Shown: positions 40,828-49,434, counted from the stretch's first letter. The stretch is DNA of 64,000 nucleotides from Sutcliffiella horikoshii (GCF_019931755.1 NZ_CP082918.1:290001-354000); one strand, 5' to 3'. Program-made: numbers and translations. The notes: generated from the letters alone by a model not told the origin.

Positions 40828-40852
40828 GGTGTAGCTTAAATTAAGCTACACC
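40828..40852 (+). terminator. Hairpin after the RelA/SpoT-domain gene
   Basis: GGTGTAGCTTAA, A, TTAAGCTACACC: 12-bp perfect arms 15 bases after the stop, but followed by TATATT rather than a T run. Confidence 0.6.
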
Positions 40853-40953
40853 TATATTGAGAAACTGATATTTTTCACACTAAATAAATAGAATTTGAGG
40901 AACTTTTAAGGTACACATTCCTTAAAATACGAAAAATTAGGAGGTTGGTGTGT

Positions 40954-41430
40954 TTGGAAAGTTTTGAGTTTTATATGATGCTAAATGCCCTAGGTTTCAT
41001 CTTTTTAGTTTTTGCAATTGGCATTGGTGTTAGCATTATTCAAGAAGAGAAAATAGAAAAAAAGGACAAACTTATTTTTGGTCTGTTTTCACTCTTTTTC
41101 CTATCAGTCATTATTTTTGCAATAAACACTGGGAATGTTGACCCTAATGCTCCTTTATCGAAAGAGATTTTTAATATTTTAGCAGCATCGTTAACTTGCT
41201 CTGGTTTATGGAACTTAAAAAACAAAGCTAAAGGAAATAATTCTACTTTAAAGAGTAGTTTCAAAATAGTTTCAACACTTATTTTGATTTGGACTATTGT
41301 AAGTGCTTTGTTTGGTTTCAACGCTCTTAGACACGCAAATACTTTGGCTTTATCAATTGCATCCATCGGATTTTTCTTCCTGCCGATATTTGTAAATCAA
41401 TATCTTGAAAAATACAAAAAAATGAACTAG
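40954..41430 (+). CDS. Multi-spanning membrane protein, unknown
   Basis: 158 aa from a TTG at 40954, 9 bases after AGGAGG; starts at 40945 (TTG) and 40948 (GTG) are too close to the ribosome site. Four hydrophobic segments (roughly residues 6-26, 38-56, 95-112 and 122-140). I do not recognise the family. It follows the RelA/SpoT-domain gene on the same strand, within the stretch between the two ygjP copies, and may be its partner. Confidence 0.65.
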   Translation: MESFEFYMMLNALGFIFLVFAIGIGVSIIQEEKIEKKDKLIFGLFSLFFLSVIIFAINTGNVDPNAPLSKEIFNILAASLTCSGLWNLKNKAKGNNSTLKSSFKIVSTLILIWTIVSALFGFNALRHANTLALSIASIGFFFLPIFVNQYLEKYKKMN

Positions 41431-41452
41431 ACCAAGATTAATAATTGAAACA

Positions 41453-41486
41453 TTAAGGCGCTAAAGCTTACTCTTGCGCTTTTTTG
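41453..41486 (+). terminator. Terminator after the membrane protein gene
   Basis: AAGGCGC...TTGCGCTT stem followed by TTTTTTG, about 25 bases past the stop. The following 41487-41732 holds no gene that I can support. Confidence 0.6.
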
Positions 41487-41732
41487 TTTGCTTATTTTAT
41501 GCACCTTCAAATTATTACACTATATATCTAATAAAATAGTGTTGAGATGATTGTTAGCCTATTGTTGCTGTAGAAAGCGAATGCTCCGTTTGGTGAAAAC
41601 CACTATATCACTGAATTAAAATTAGACTGGATACGTCTTTTATATACGAAGTTTCAAAATAAGTTTAAACTCTATACGCACCATCATTATGATGTTACTT
41701 AAATGGTATGATTAGTAGTTACCAGAGTGCAT

Positions 41733-41810
41733 CGGAATCATTCTAGCGCTCAGCAGGAAGTATGAGAACCGTCCTTCTACCTCTTGGGAGTGACAAAAGG
41801 GCTTCATCTT
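41733..41810 (+). repeat. REP-like hairpin element 3
   Basis: Matches 36716-36790 almost base for base from TTCTAGCGCTCAGCAGGAAG onward, and the match continues through GGGATTAGGGTTTT. It precedes the second ygjP copy. Confidence 0.75.
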
Positions 41811-41835
41811 GGGATTAGGGTTTTAAGGTGATAAA

Positions 41836-42543
41836 ATGATACATACATATTCAGGAGAAACCATCCATTTTGAGATAAAATACAAAAATCGCAAATGCAT
41901 TGCCATTCGTATGGACGTTTATGGAAATGTGGAAGTCCAGGCTCCTAAAGGTACAGAGGATGAAAGAGTGATTCAATTGCTTGAGGAAAGGTGGGAACTG
42001 ATTCAAGAAAAATCAAAGGAAATGAAGGACAGACTGCTTGGACAGCAGGAGAAGGAATACAGTCAGGAGGAGAGGATTCTTTATTTAGGAAACACCTATC
42101 CTGTAAAGGTTTATCAAGATACTACTATTGAACAAGATTATGTCGTGTTTGATGAGAAACATATAAATGTATACGTGAAACAGGTGGAGGACGGAAGGAT
42201 AAAACAAGCTTTAAAGAGATTTTATTACCAGCAATGCAAAGCTATAGTGGAGAAGAGTGTAAAATCCTATCAAAGTAACTTTAAAGTAAAACCACGGTCT
42301 ATCCGTATATCTGATAGTAAGACTACATGGGGAACCTGTGATTCCCAATTACAGTTAACTTTCAATTGGAAGTTGGCCATGGCTCCAATAAAAGTAATTG
42401 ATTATGTAGTAGTACACGAAATGTGCCATATGATTCATCTCAACCACGACCGATCCTTCTGGCGACTTGTAGGAAAAATATCACCTGATTATAAAGAGCA
42501 GGAAAATTGGTTGGCGCTGTCCAGTTGGAAGATGACTATTTAG
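41836..42543 (+). CDS. YgjP-type (DUF45) metal-dependent hydrolase, copy 2
   Basis: 235 aa, nine substitutions from the copy at 36893, mostly in the first 85 residues; the zinc motif H-E-M-C-H (194-198) is intact. The upstream match to copy 1 breaks: 75-odd bases present before copy 1, including its TATAAT, are absent here, while AAGGTGATAAAATG is kept. It may be poorly transcribed unless read from an upstream promoter. Confidence 0.85.
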   Translation: MIHTYSGETIHFEIKYKNRKCIAIRMDVYGNVEVQAPKGTEDERVIQLLEERWELIQEKSKEMKDRLLGQQEKEYSQEERILYLGNTYPVKVYQDTTIEQDYVVFDEKHINVYVKQVEDGRIKQALKRFYYQQCKAIVEKSVKSYQSNFKVKPRSIRISDSKTTWGTCDSQLQLTFNWKLAMAPIKVIDYVVVHEMCHMIHLNHDRSFWRLVGKISPDYKEQENWLALSSWKMTI

Positions 42544-42576
42544 GCAGGAGAGGCTTAGTAAAGGGGAATAGACCTA

Positions 42577-42780
42577 ATGCATCCAACAGAGATAATGGCA
42601 CTTGGTTATTATGGGGAGGCTTTATCAATGTGTCAAAGAAGAGATTTATCCGCTGATTACGCTCGAATGAATATGGAAATTGCTTTAATCGCTGAAGATG
42701 GTATGAATCTATTAATTGAAAACGGTTGGATGGAACAACCCCCTACTGCCACTGACCATGAAAACCTGACGAAGAATTAG
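42577..42780 (+). CDS. Short DUF3231-like fragment
   Basis: 67 aa. Y-A-R-M-N-M-E-I-A-L-I-A-E-D-G-M-N-L-L-I followed by E-N-G-W-M-E-Q-P-P resembles the C-terminal end of DUF3231/CotF-like ferritin-fold proteins, which are several times longer, so this is probably a truncated remnant that gained a new start. The start A-T-G-C-A-T-C-C-A-A-C-A is shared with the broken frame at 37634 behind the first ygjP copy. A GGGG-type ribosome site is present. Confidence 0.5.
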   Translation: MHPTEIMALGYYGEALSMCQRRDLSADYARMNMEIALIAEDGMNLLIENGWMEQPPTATDHENLTKN

Positions 42781-42838
42781 AACAAGGTGTTCATACTTTC
42801 CTTGTATCATGGATACATATATGAGTTTTTTGTACGAA

Positions 42839-42874
42839 CTAAAAAAGCAGACCCAAACGGATCTGCTTTTTTTT
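42839..42874. terminator. Bidirectional terminator
   Basis: AAAAAGCAGACCC and GGATCTGCTTTTTTTT form a stem with A and T runs on both sides, between convergent genes. Confidence 0.85.
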
Positions 42875-43592
42875 AGGATGGATTTGTGGACCATAATCCA
42901 GCTGTTTTAATAAATACTCTTGGATTAAATTTCAAACTAGCCACGACTAATTCTGCAAGGTCTTCTGGGTGCATCACGTTTTCTTCATTGCCTTTAACAA
43001 GATTTGTATCAATCGCTAAATCGGTAACGACCGTACTTGGTGTTAAAGCAGTGACACGGACATTATGTTTTCTTACTTCTAGCATTAGTGATTCTGTTAG
43101 GCCTAAAACAGCGAATTTAGAAGCACTGTAGGCACTTGTAACAGGAGCACCTTTTTGTCCTGCAGATGAAGAAATATTGATGATATCTCCTGATTTTCTT
43201 TCGATCATTCCTGGTAATACTGCTCTTGTTACATTGTACACACCCATTAAATTGACTTGGATGATTTTTTCCCATTCTTCTGGTGTTAGATCAAGGAACC
43301 CACCAAATTTAGCAACACCAGCGTTGTTGATTAGGATATCAATTGGACCTAAGTCTGATTTGATATGTTCAACAGCATGGGTAACGGATTCAAGATCGGT
43401 CACATCTGCTGTTGCTGCAGAAACCTTCACATCAAATTGTGCTAGTTCAGCAGCTACCTTTTCTAGATTGGACATATTTAAGCCGATTAGGCCTAAATGA
43501 ACGCCTTCTTTAGCTAAGGCGATAGCAGTTGCACGGCCAATGCCTCTTCCTGCGCCAGTAACTATTGCAGTTTTTCCATTTAAAGAAATCAT
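42873..43592 (-). CDS. Short-chain dehydrogenase/reductase (FabG-like)
   Basis: 239 aa classical SDR. NAD(P) motif T-G-A-G-R-G-I-G at residues 12-19, N-N-A-G near 88, catalytic Ser in I-S-S-S-A-G near 142 and Y-S-A-S-K near 155. Close to the 3-ketoacyl-ACP-reductase-like oxidoreductases common in Bacillus; the true substrate is not known. Stands alone on the minus strand, downstream of hxlB but behind that gene's terminator. Confidence 0.88.
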   Translation of the reverse strand: MISLNGKTAIVTGAGRGIGRATAIALAKEGVHLGLIGLNMSNLEKVAAELAQFDVKVSAATADVTDLESVTHAVEHIKSDLGPIDILINNAGVAKFGGFLDLTPEEWEKIIQVNLMGVYNVTRAVLPGMIERKSGDIINISSSAGQKGAPVTSAYSASKFAVLGLTESLMLEVRKHNVRVTALTPSTVVTDLAIDTNLVKGNEENVMHPEDLAELVVASLKFNPRVFIKTAGLWSTNPS

Positions 43593-43636
43593 TTTATCAC
43601 TCCTAAAATTATTATAAATAGTAGTTCATTCTAGCA

Positions 43637-43676
43637 GAAAGACCGCAAACTTGCATGGAAACAGTTGCGGTCTTTC
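43637..43676 (-). terminator. Terminator after hxlB
   Basis: GAAAGACCGCAACTG and CAAGTTTGCGGTCTTTC (minus strand) form a strong stem, followed by TGC rather than a long T run; the T residues lie in the stem end. Confidence 0.7.
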
Positions 43677-43703
43677 CTATTTTGAACTTGAGGAATAATA
43701 TAT

Positions 43704-44261
43704 TTATTCTAAGTTGGCATGTTTACCATACATTTTATTGGTATCCAACCCTTTTTTCTCCATGAAACGAAGAATCACTGCGTCGTAAAATAGTAGAAGT
43801 GTTTGCTCAAATAATGAGCCCATTGGTTGAATCGTCTTAAAATTACTCTCCGACTGATCTTTAGGTGAGCCAGGCAACTTAATAGTGATATCCGCTAATT
43901 GTCCAATAGTGGACTCAGGGAAAATCGTTACAGCTGCAATAGTCCCACCGATGCTTTTTGCTTTCTCAGCCATGGAAACTAAACCTTTTGTTTCTCCTGA
44001 ACCTGATCCAATGATTAAGATGTCATCTTTTTCAAAATTAGGGGTTACTGTTTCGCCAATCACATAGGCATCTATCCCCATGTGCATCATTCTCATGGCA
44101 AATGATTTGGCCATAAATCCAGATCTACCTGCGCCAGCAACAAAGATTTTTTTGGATTCAAGAATCCCATTAACTAATTTTTCAGCTTCATCATTGGAAA
44201 TTAAATCTCCCGAGCGAATTAACTCTTTTATGATTTTAGCTAGGTATTGAGTTGTATTCAT
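43704..44261 (-). CDS. hxlB: 6-phospho-3-hexuloisomerase
   Basis: 185 aa SIS-domain protein: V-A-G-A-G-R-S-G-F-M-A-K near residues 40-51, I-G-S-G-S-G-E-T near 83-90 and a C-terminal E-Q-T-L-L-L-F-Y-D-A-V. It isomerises 3-hexulose 6-phosphate to fructose 6-phosphate, the second step of the ribulose monophosphate pathway. It follows hxlA by 8 bases and is surely co-transcribed with it. Confidence 0.94.
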   Translation of the reverse strand: MNTTQYLAKIIKELIRSGDLISNDEAEKLVNGILESKKIFVAGAGRSGFMAKSFAMRMMHMGIDAYVIGETVTPNFEKDDILIIGSGSGETKGLVSMAEKAKSIGGTIAAVTIFPESTIGQLADITIKLPGSPKDQSESNFKTIQPMGSLFEQTLLLFYDAVILRFMEKKGLDTNKMYGKHANLE

Positions 44262-44269
44262 GATCTGAA

Positions 44270-44902
44270 TTACCCTTGATTAATCATTTGTTGCATTTTT
44301 GCAGCAGCAGCTTTTTTATCAGCTTGTCCAGTAATCCCGCCACCTACAATGACAAGGTCTGGTTGTACTTTGATAACTTCTGGAAGTGTTTCTAACTTAA
44401 TACCACCTGCGATTGCAGTTTTAGCATTTTTCACAATACTTTTGATGGTTTGTAAATCTTCAAAAGAGTTCTTTCCAACTGCTTGAAGATCGTAGCCAGT
44501 ATGAACACAAATATAATCAACGCCCATAGCGTCCACTTCTTTTGCACGTCCAGCAAGGTCTTTAACAGCAATCATATCAACAAGGATTTTTTTACCTTGT
44601 TTTTTCGCTTCTTCAACAGCACCTTTAATGGACATATCTTCAGCAGTACCAAGAATTGTCACGATATCTGCACCAGCTTCAGAAGCTTTCATTACTTCAT
44701 AACCAGCTGCATCCATGATTTTTAGGTCTGCTAATACCTTTAAGTTAGGGAACGCTTCTTTTACTGCTTTTACTGCATGAAGTCCTTCATTGATTACAAC
44801 CGGTGTACCGATTTCGACGATATCAATGTGATCCTCCACTTCTTTAACTAACTCAATTGCTTCTGGAATATTTACTAAATCTAATGCTAATTGTAATTCC
44901 AT
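44270..44902 (-). CDS. hxlA: 3-hexulose-6-phosphate synthase
   Basis: 210 aa TIM-barrel protein of the orotidine-phosphate-decarboxylase superfamily: A-D-L-K-I-M-D-A near residues 60-67, V-D-M-I near 108-111 and A-G-G-I-K near 164. It condenses formaldehyde with ribulose 5-phosphate and so detoxifies formaldehyde. AGGAGTG ribosome site. Upstream motifs at 45008-45048 resemble those before hxlR. In B. subtilis hxlAB is induced by formaldehyde through HxlR. Confidence 0.94.
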   Translation of the reverse strand: MELQLALDLVNIPEAIELVKEVEDHIDIVEIGTPVVINEGLHAVKAVKEAFPNLKVLADLKIMDAAGYEVMKASEAGADIVTILGTAEDMSIKGAVEEAKKQGKKILVDMIAVKDLAGRAKEVDAMGVDYICVHTGYDLQAVGKNSFEDLQTIKSIVKNAKTAIAGGIKLETLPEVIKVQPDLVIVGGGITGQADKKAAAAKMQQMINQG

Positions 44903-45007
44903 CTATATTCACTCCTATAATTTTTTTTATTGTTGTACAGTGATAGCTTTTCCACCATGGCCTCTCACTGAACAATTGCAAGTATATAACGTATGATTAA
45001 ATATTAA

Positions 45008-45048
45008 AAGTACGCACTTTTATTTTACATAGTGCTAAAAAGTATACT
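45008..45048. promoter_or_regulatory. Likely HxlR operator upstream of hxlA
   Basis: AAGTACGCACTT (45008) and AAAAAGTATACT (45037) in the hxlA leader region. The same two blocks, one base different in spacing, occur before hxlR at 48423-48471. HxlR in B. subtilis binds two repeats upstream of hxlAB. Confidence 0.65.
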
Positions 45049-45164
45049 GTAAGACAGACCGCTGTTTGTGACACCTCCCGTTTAAATAGCCCGCTTATTA
45101 TGCCCAAAGCTTCAACACATAAAAAAATACTGTTTTCAAAAAATTAATATCATATATGTTTGTG

Positions 45165-45200
45165 GCCGGGGAGAGGATGCTCACCCTGGCTTTTAATTTT
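45165..45200 (+). terminator. Terminator-like hairpin between hxlA and zwf
   Basis: GCCGGGG and CCCTGGC with a 12-base loop, then TTTTAATTTTTTTT. No plus-strand gene reads into it, since hxlA points away. It could end a short RNA or attenuate zwf. I see no gene in 44903-45386. Confidence 0.6.
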
Positions 45201-45273
45201 TTTTGCACATAAATAGAAGAGTTTATTTCCTATGGTATACATTTTGTTATTAAGTTATTTTTTTATCACTATT

Positions 45274-45293
45274 TAAATAAAAAGTGCGTACTT
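45274..45293. promoter_or_regulatory. HxlR-like half motif upstream of zwf
   Basis: AAGTGCGTACTT preceded by TAAATAAA, the inverted form of AAGTACGCACTTTTATTTTA at 45008-45027 (17 of 20 bases the same). It lies about 95 bases before the zwf start. Confidence 0.55.
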
Positions 45294-45386
45294 CCATTTG
45301 AAAAATGTAGGTATTATACTTACATCTTGTTGCAACAATGTTTCACGAAACACTGAAATTCATTTCTGATTTTGGAGGTATGTAAA

Positions 45387-46844
45387 ATGGAGGCAATGAC
45401 ATTTGTCTTATTTGGGGCGACAGGGGACTTAGCAAAAAGAAAAATCTTCCCTGCTCTATATAATTTATTTTTGGATAAAAAATTACCTCTGCCCATCTCC
45501 ATTATTGGGGTGGGCAGAGGAGAATTATCAGATACTGATTTCCAAAAACATGTGAAAGATTCTTTAAAAGCATTTTCTAGACGATCACTACATGACGATT
45601 CAAACCTTGAAGTGTTTATCCGTGCCTTTCGTTATAGCCATGTAGATGCTATCAAGGCTGAAGGTTATAAAGGATTACTTGAACTCGTTAAACAACGTGA
45701 AGAAGAATTGAATATTCCAGAAAATCGTATGTTCTACCTATCTGTTGCTCCAGAGTTATTTAATGTGATTGCTTCCAACATTAAAGAGAGTGGTCTAGGT
45801 TCTACTAAAGGTTGGAAACGTCTTATTATCGAAAAACCGTTTGGGCATGACCTAAAATCAGCTCAAGTATTAAACGATAAACTAAGCAAAGCTTTTGATG
45901 AAGAAGAAATTTTTCGCATCGACCACTATCTTGGAAAGCCGATGGTACAAAACCTGGAAGCGTTAGGGTTTGCAAATCCAGTGCTTCAAGCATTAAGGAA
46001 CAACCAATACATTGCAAATGTGCAAATTACTGCAACCGAAACAGTTGGGGTTGAAGAAAGAGCTGATTATTATGATAAAGCCGGGGCTATTCGCGACATG
46101 TTTCAAAATCATATGCTGCAAATGTTAATGATGACAGCAATGCAGTTGCCAAAACAAATTAATGCAGAAGAGATCCGCAATGAAAAGAGAAAAATAATAG
46201 AATCACTACGTCCGTTAAAGAAAGAAGATGTAGTGAATCATGTGATTCGAGGTCAATATGGTCCTGGTGAAATCCAAGGTAAACCAGTTGTTGGCTATAC
46301 AGGAGAATCTGAAGTTGCTCCTTCTTCATTAAATGACACATTTGTAGCTGCCCGTCTATATGTGGATGATGATTTTTGGAGAGGGGTTCCTTTCTATATC
46401 CGTACAGGAAAAAGAATGACAGAGAAATCCACCCGAATTGTGATTGAATTCAAAAATACTTTAAAGGATTTGTATAGGGCTCAAGAAGAAGAAACTGCCC
46501 CAAATCTTTTAGTGATTGAAATCAATCCAAACGAAAGTGTTTCATTACAATTAAATAGTAAAAACCCATTAAACAATGGAAAAATCGAACCAGTCAGTGT
46601 TGATTTTTCTTCTAAACAAGCAGATGTTCCTGAAGCGTATGAGCGTTTAATTTACGATGCAATGCGTGGCGACTCAACTTTCTTTGCGCATTGGAAAGAA
46701 GTGGAGTTGTCTTGGAAATGGGTACAGCCTATCTTAGAGGCTTTTGAGGAAAATACAATTCCCCTTCCATTATATCCATCCGGGTCAACGGGACCAAATG
46801 CTTCCCATCGATTATTGGCAGAGCAAGGATATAAATGGTGGTAG
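45387..46844 (+). CDS. zwf: Glucose-6-phosphate 1-dehydrogenase
   Basis: 485 aa from the ATG at 45387, 7 bases after GGAGGT. N-terminal F-G-A-T-G-D-L-A-K-R-K (NADP site, residues about 8-18) and the active-site block R-I-D-H-Y-L-G-K near 178-185. It oxidises glucose 6-phosphate to 6-phosphogluconolactone. Next to gnd and divergent from hxlA, with a shared upstream motif, so it is probably induced together with the formaldehyde pathway. Confidence 0.95.
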   Translation: MEAMTFVLFGATGDLAKRKIFPALYNLFLDKKLPLPISIIGVGRGELSDTDFQKHVKDSLKAFSRRSLHDDSNLEVFIRAFRYSHVDAIKAEGYKGLLELVKQREEELNIPENRMFYLSVAPELFNVIASNIKESGLGSTKGWKRLIIEKPFGHDLKSAQVLNDKLSKAFDEEEIFRIDHYLGKPMVQNLEALGFANPVLQALRNNQYIANVQITATETVGVEERADYYDKAGAIRDMFQNHMLQMLMMTAMQLPKQINAEEIRNEKRKIIESLRPLKKEDVVNHVIRGQYGPGEIQGKPVVGYTGESEVAPSSLNDTFVAARLYVDDDFWRGVPFYIRTGKRMTEKSTRIVIEFKNTLKDLYRAQEEETAPNLLVIEINPNESVSLQLNSKNPLNNGKIEPVSVDFSSKQADVPEAYERLIYDAMRGDSTFFAHWKEVELSWKWVQPILEAFEENTIPLPLYPSGSTGPNASHRLLAEQGYKWW

Positions 46845-46880
46845 TAATAAAAGATGAACAATATTAAGGAGGAAATGAAT

Positions 46881-47774
46881 ATGAAAATTGGATTAATTGG
46901 TTTAGGAAAAATGGGATTAAACTTAGGTCAAAATTTAATTGATAACAAGCATGAAGTAGTAGCTTTCGATGTAAATAGAAGTTCCGTTGAAGAAATGAAG
47001 AAATACGGTGCTCAAGGTACATCTGATTTAAAAGAACTTGTTGCATCATTAGAAAAACCAAGAGTTGTATGGATTATGGTTCCGCATGCTGTAGTGGATT
47101 CAGTAATTGATGAAATGACACCATTATTAAGCGCTGGAGATATCGTAATTGAAGCTGGGAATTCTCACTATAAGGAATCCATCCGCAGATATAACCAGCT
47201 AAAGGAGGTAGGAATTCACTTCATGGATGCCGGTACTTCTGGTGGAATGGAAGGTGCTCGTAATGGAGCATGTTATATGATTGGTGGAGACCCTGAAGCC
47301 TGGAGCATCGTGGAACCTATTTTCAAGGATACAGCTGTCGAAAATGGATTTATCTATGCTGGTAAAGCAGGGAGCGGCCATTTCTTAAAAATGGTTCACA
47401 ATGGAATTGAATACGGCATGATGGCAGCGATTGGTGAAGGATTCGAGGTGCTAGAAAAAAGCGAATTCGATTTTGACTACGAAAAAGTAGCTAGAGTGTG
47501 GAATAACGGCTCCGTTATTCGTTCATGGCTCATGGAGTTGACTGAACGTGCATTTTCAAAAGATGCAAAGCTAGATGAAATTAAAGGGATTATGCACTCT
47601 TCTGGTGAAGGGAAATGGACAGTTGAAACAGCTCTAGATTTACAAGCAGCTACTCCCGTTATCGCAATGTCGCTTTTGATGCGTTACCGTTCATTAGACA
47701 ACGATACCTTTACAGGTAAAGTGGTAGCTGCATTAAGAAACGAATTTGGTGGACATGGTGTTGAAAAAAACTAA
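46881..47774 (+). CDS. gnd: 6-phosphogluconate dehydrogenase, decarboxylating (short GndA/YqeC type)
   Basis: 297 aa from the ATG at 46881, behind AAGGAGGA; the short ~300-aa form rather than the 470-aa Gnd. G-L-G-K-M-G at residues 7-12 binds the nucleotide, D-A-G-T-S-G-G near 117-123 and K-M-V-H-N-G-I-E-Y near 169-177 are the catalytic segments. It releases CO2 and ribulose 5-phosphate. It follows zwf by 36 bp, forming an operon that regenerates the acceptor for HxlA. Confidence 0.92.
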   Translation: MKIGLIGLGKMGLNLGQNLIDNKHEVVAFDVNRSSVEEMKKYGAQGTSDLKELVASLEKPRVVWIMVPHAVVDSVIDEMTPLLSAGDIVIEAGNSHYKESIRRYNQLKEVGIHFMDAGTSGGMEGARNGACYMIGGDPEAWSIVEPIFKDTAVENGFIYAGKAGSGHFLKMVHNGIEYGMMAAIGEGFEVLEKSEFDFDYEKVARVWNNGSVIRSWLMELTERAFSKDAKLDEIKGIMHSSGEGKWTVETALDLQAATPVIAMSLLMRYRSLDNDTFTGKVVAALRNEFGGHGVEKN

Positions 47775-47846
47775 AAGAATTACATCTGTTATTAGTGAGA
47801 TGGTATTGAAACAATGAATATGATGGTAGGAAAGGATGTGTAGTTC

Positions 47847-48338
47847 ATGAATGTATTGGATGCAAAAATGATAAATACTCAGTATGGAATAGAAACTTAT
47901 CTGGATCTATTGGAAAATGTTGAAGTGAAAGACGTTCAATATGTTACAGAGACAGCTTCTTTTTACGAAATCACTATAGGTGTAGAGTATTTTCGGTTGA
48001 GGAATGAAAATTATTATAATAGTGAAAAGAGATATTTTAAGATACGGATGAATTCTGATTTAAATGCTATTACTATAATAGAAACAAAAAGAGAAAGTTT
48101 ATTTGCTGTGAAAAATGAATTTGAAAGATCTGCAACAAAAGAACTAATTGGAGAGTGGCTGATTAAAAGCAGTGCTTTCAGAAAAGTTCTTAGTGATTTG
48201 ATAGATGATAAGAAAATGGAAAACGTTACAACCGAGGAAAATATAATAGGAACAATAGGAACAATTAGGTTCCTGAAGAAATTACTTGAAATCACAACAG
48301 AAGATATTTTAAGTGCTCGTGTTGAGACCTCTCACTAG
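47847..48338 (+). CDS. Hypothetical protein
   Basis: 163 aa, soluble. A beta-rich first half (V-E-V-K-D-V-Q-Y-V, Y-E-I-T-I-G-V-E-Y-F) and a helical second half. I do not recognise the family. AGGAAAGGATGTG lies before the ATG. It stands between gnd and hxlR on the same strand, 72 bp behind gnd, so it might be read with zwf-gnd. Confidence 0.6.
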   Translation: MNVLDAKMINTQYGIETYLDLLENVEVKDVQYVTETASFYEITIGVEYFRLRNENYYNSEKRYFKIRMNSDLNAITIIETKRESLFAVKNEFERSATKELIGEWLIKSSAFRKVLSDLIDDKKMENVTTEENIIGTIGTIRFLKKLLEITTEDILSARVETSH

Positions 48339-48422
48339 TTTCCGTAACGCATCTTCCTAATGAACATCAGAATAGAGAATTATATGTTCACTGCTAATAT
48401 AATTTGTATGGAAGGATATAAC

Positions 48423-48471
48423 AAGTACAGACTTATATTTTATTTAGTGAAAAAAGTATACTATGGGCTAT
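48423..48471. promoter_or_regulatory. Likely HxlR operator upstream of hxlR
   Basis: AAGTAC..ACTT, TATTTTA, TAGTG and AAAAAGTATACT follow in the same order as before hxlA (45008-45048), with one base difference in spacing. It ends about 24 bases before the hxlR start, consistent with autoregulation. Confidence 0.65.
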
Positions 48472-48494
48472 AATAAATATGGAGGTGATGATAA

Positions 48495-48845
48495 ATGTCG
48501 CGAATGCAGGAAAAGATGTTTAATTGTGAAAAAGAATTAACACTTTCCGTTATTGGTGGTAAATGGAAGATGCTTATACTATGGCATCTAGGGAAAGAGG
48601 GAACGAAGCGATTTGGTGAATTGAAAGCTCTTATGCCAGGGATCACGCAGAGAATGCTAGTTAATCAATTGCGAGAACTGGAAGAAGACTTGATTGTAAA
48701 ACGCGAAGTCTATCCCGTCGTTCCTCCAAAAGTAGAATACTCCCTTACTGAACAAGGAAGAAGCTTGATGCCGATTCTCGATGCTATGTATAACTGGGGA
48801 AAAGATTATATGGAAACTGCAGGATTGAATCCTTTAGTAAGATAA
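48495..48845 (+). CDS. hxlR: HxlR, formaldehyde-responsive regulator
   Basis: 116 aa winged-helix protein of the HxlR/MarR-like family. F-N-C-E-K-E-L-T-L near residue 9 (the conserved sensor cysteine Cys11), [14 protein letters not shown] near 19-32 and the wing K-V-E-Y-S-L-T. It is strikingly like B. subtilis HxlR, the formaldehyde-induced activator of hxlAB. GGAGGTGAT ribosome site. Confidence 0.92.
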   Translation: MSRMQEKMFNCEKELTLSVIGGKWKMLILWHLGKEGTKRFGELKALMPGITQRMLVNQLRELEEDLIVKREVYPVVPPKVEYSLTEQGRSLMPILDAMYNWGKDYMETAGLNPLVR

Positions 48846-48878
48846 GAGTTGGTTAGGTGAATTTTAACTGGTAATTTA

Positions 48879-48912
48879 AGGTTGACTTCGTTCGAGGTAG
48901 TCAACCTCTTTT
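48879..48912 (+). terminator. Terminator after hxlR
   Basis: AGGTTGACT and AGTCAACCT form a 9-bp perfect stem, followed by CTTTT. Confidence 0.8.
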
Positions 48913-49017
48913 CAATCCCCACTAAAAATTGGCATAAATATAACTAATCATTTCATTGACTTTCCAAACTGTATTAATTAATATTACAGTACAGGAGCCA
49001 AGAGGAAGTGAAATCCA

Positions 49018-49434
49018 GTGAATAGTGAATTTACGATAGCCGTTCATAGCTTAGTTCTTTTAGCGCATTTGCCTGATCACATGGCAAGTAGTCAAAAGAT
49101 TGCAGACAATGTTTCCACAAATCCGGCAAGAATTCGTAAAATAATGAGTTGTTTGCGTAACCATGGATTTGTACGAACAAAGGAAGGAATAGGAGGAGGC
49201 TACATTCTTCAAAGAGATCCTGATGAAATTACATTGGGGCAAATCTATCGCTCAGTGTCAGGTGCAACGATTAAACCCAATTGGTGCTCTGGAGATCCTG
49301 AGGAGGAATGTGTGGTTGCTTCTAATATTCAACTTGTGATGGATGAGGTCTTTGAGGAAACCGATCAATATTTTTCAGCGTACCTCGATCGTATTTCCAT
49401 TGCATCTATCTTGAAGAAAATAAAACAATATTAA
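49018..49434 (+). CDS. Rrf2 family transcriptional regulator (YwnA-like)
   Basis: 138 aa, GTG start behind AGAGGAAGTG. Winged helix with S-S-Q-K-I-A-D-N-V-S-T-N-P-A-R-I-R-K-I near residues 22-40 and the wing G-G-Y-I-L near 62. Only two cysteines (W-C-S-G-D-P-E-E-E-C), so no three-Cys [Fe-S] cluster of the IscR type; YwnA-like members sense other redox signals. It probably regulates the following genes. Confidence 0.85.
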   Translation: MNSEFTIAVHSLVLLAHLPDHMASSQKIADNVSTNPARIRKIMSCLRNHGFVRTKEGIGGGYILQRDPDEITLGQIYRSVSGATIKPNWCSGDPEEECVVASNIQLVMDEVFEETDQYFSAYLDRISIASILKKIKQY

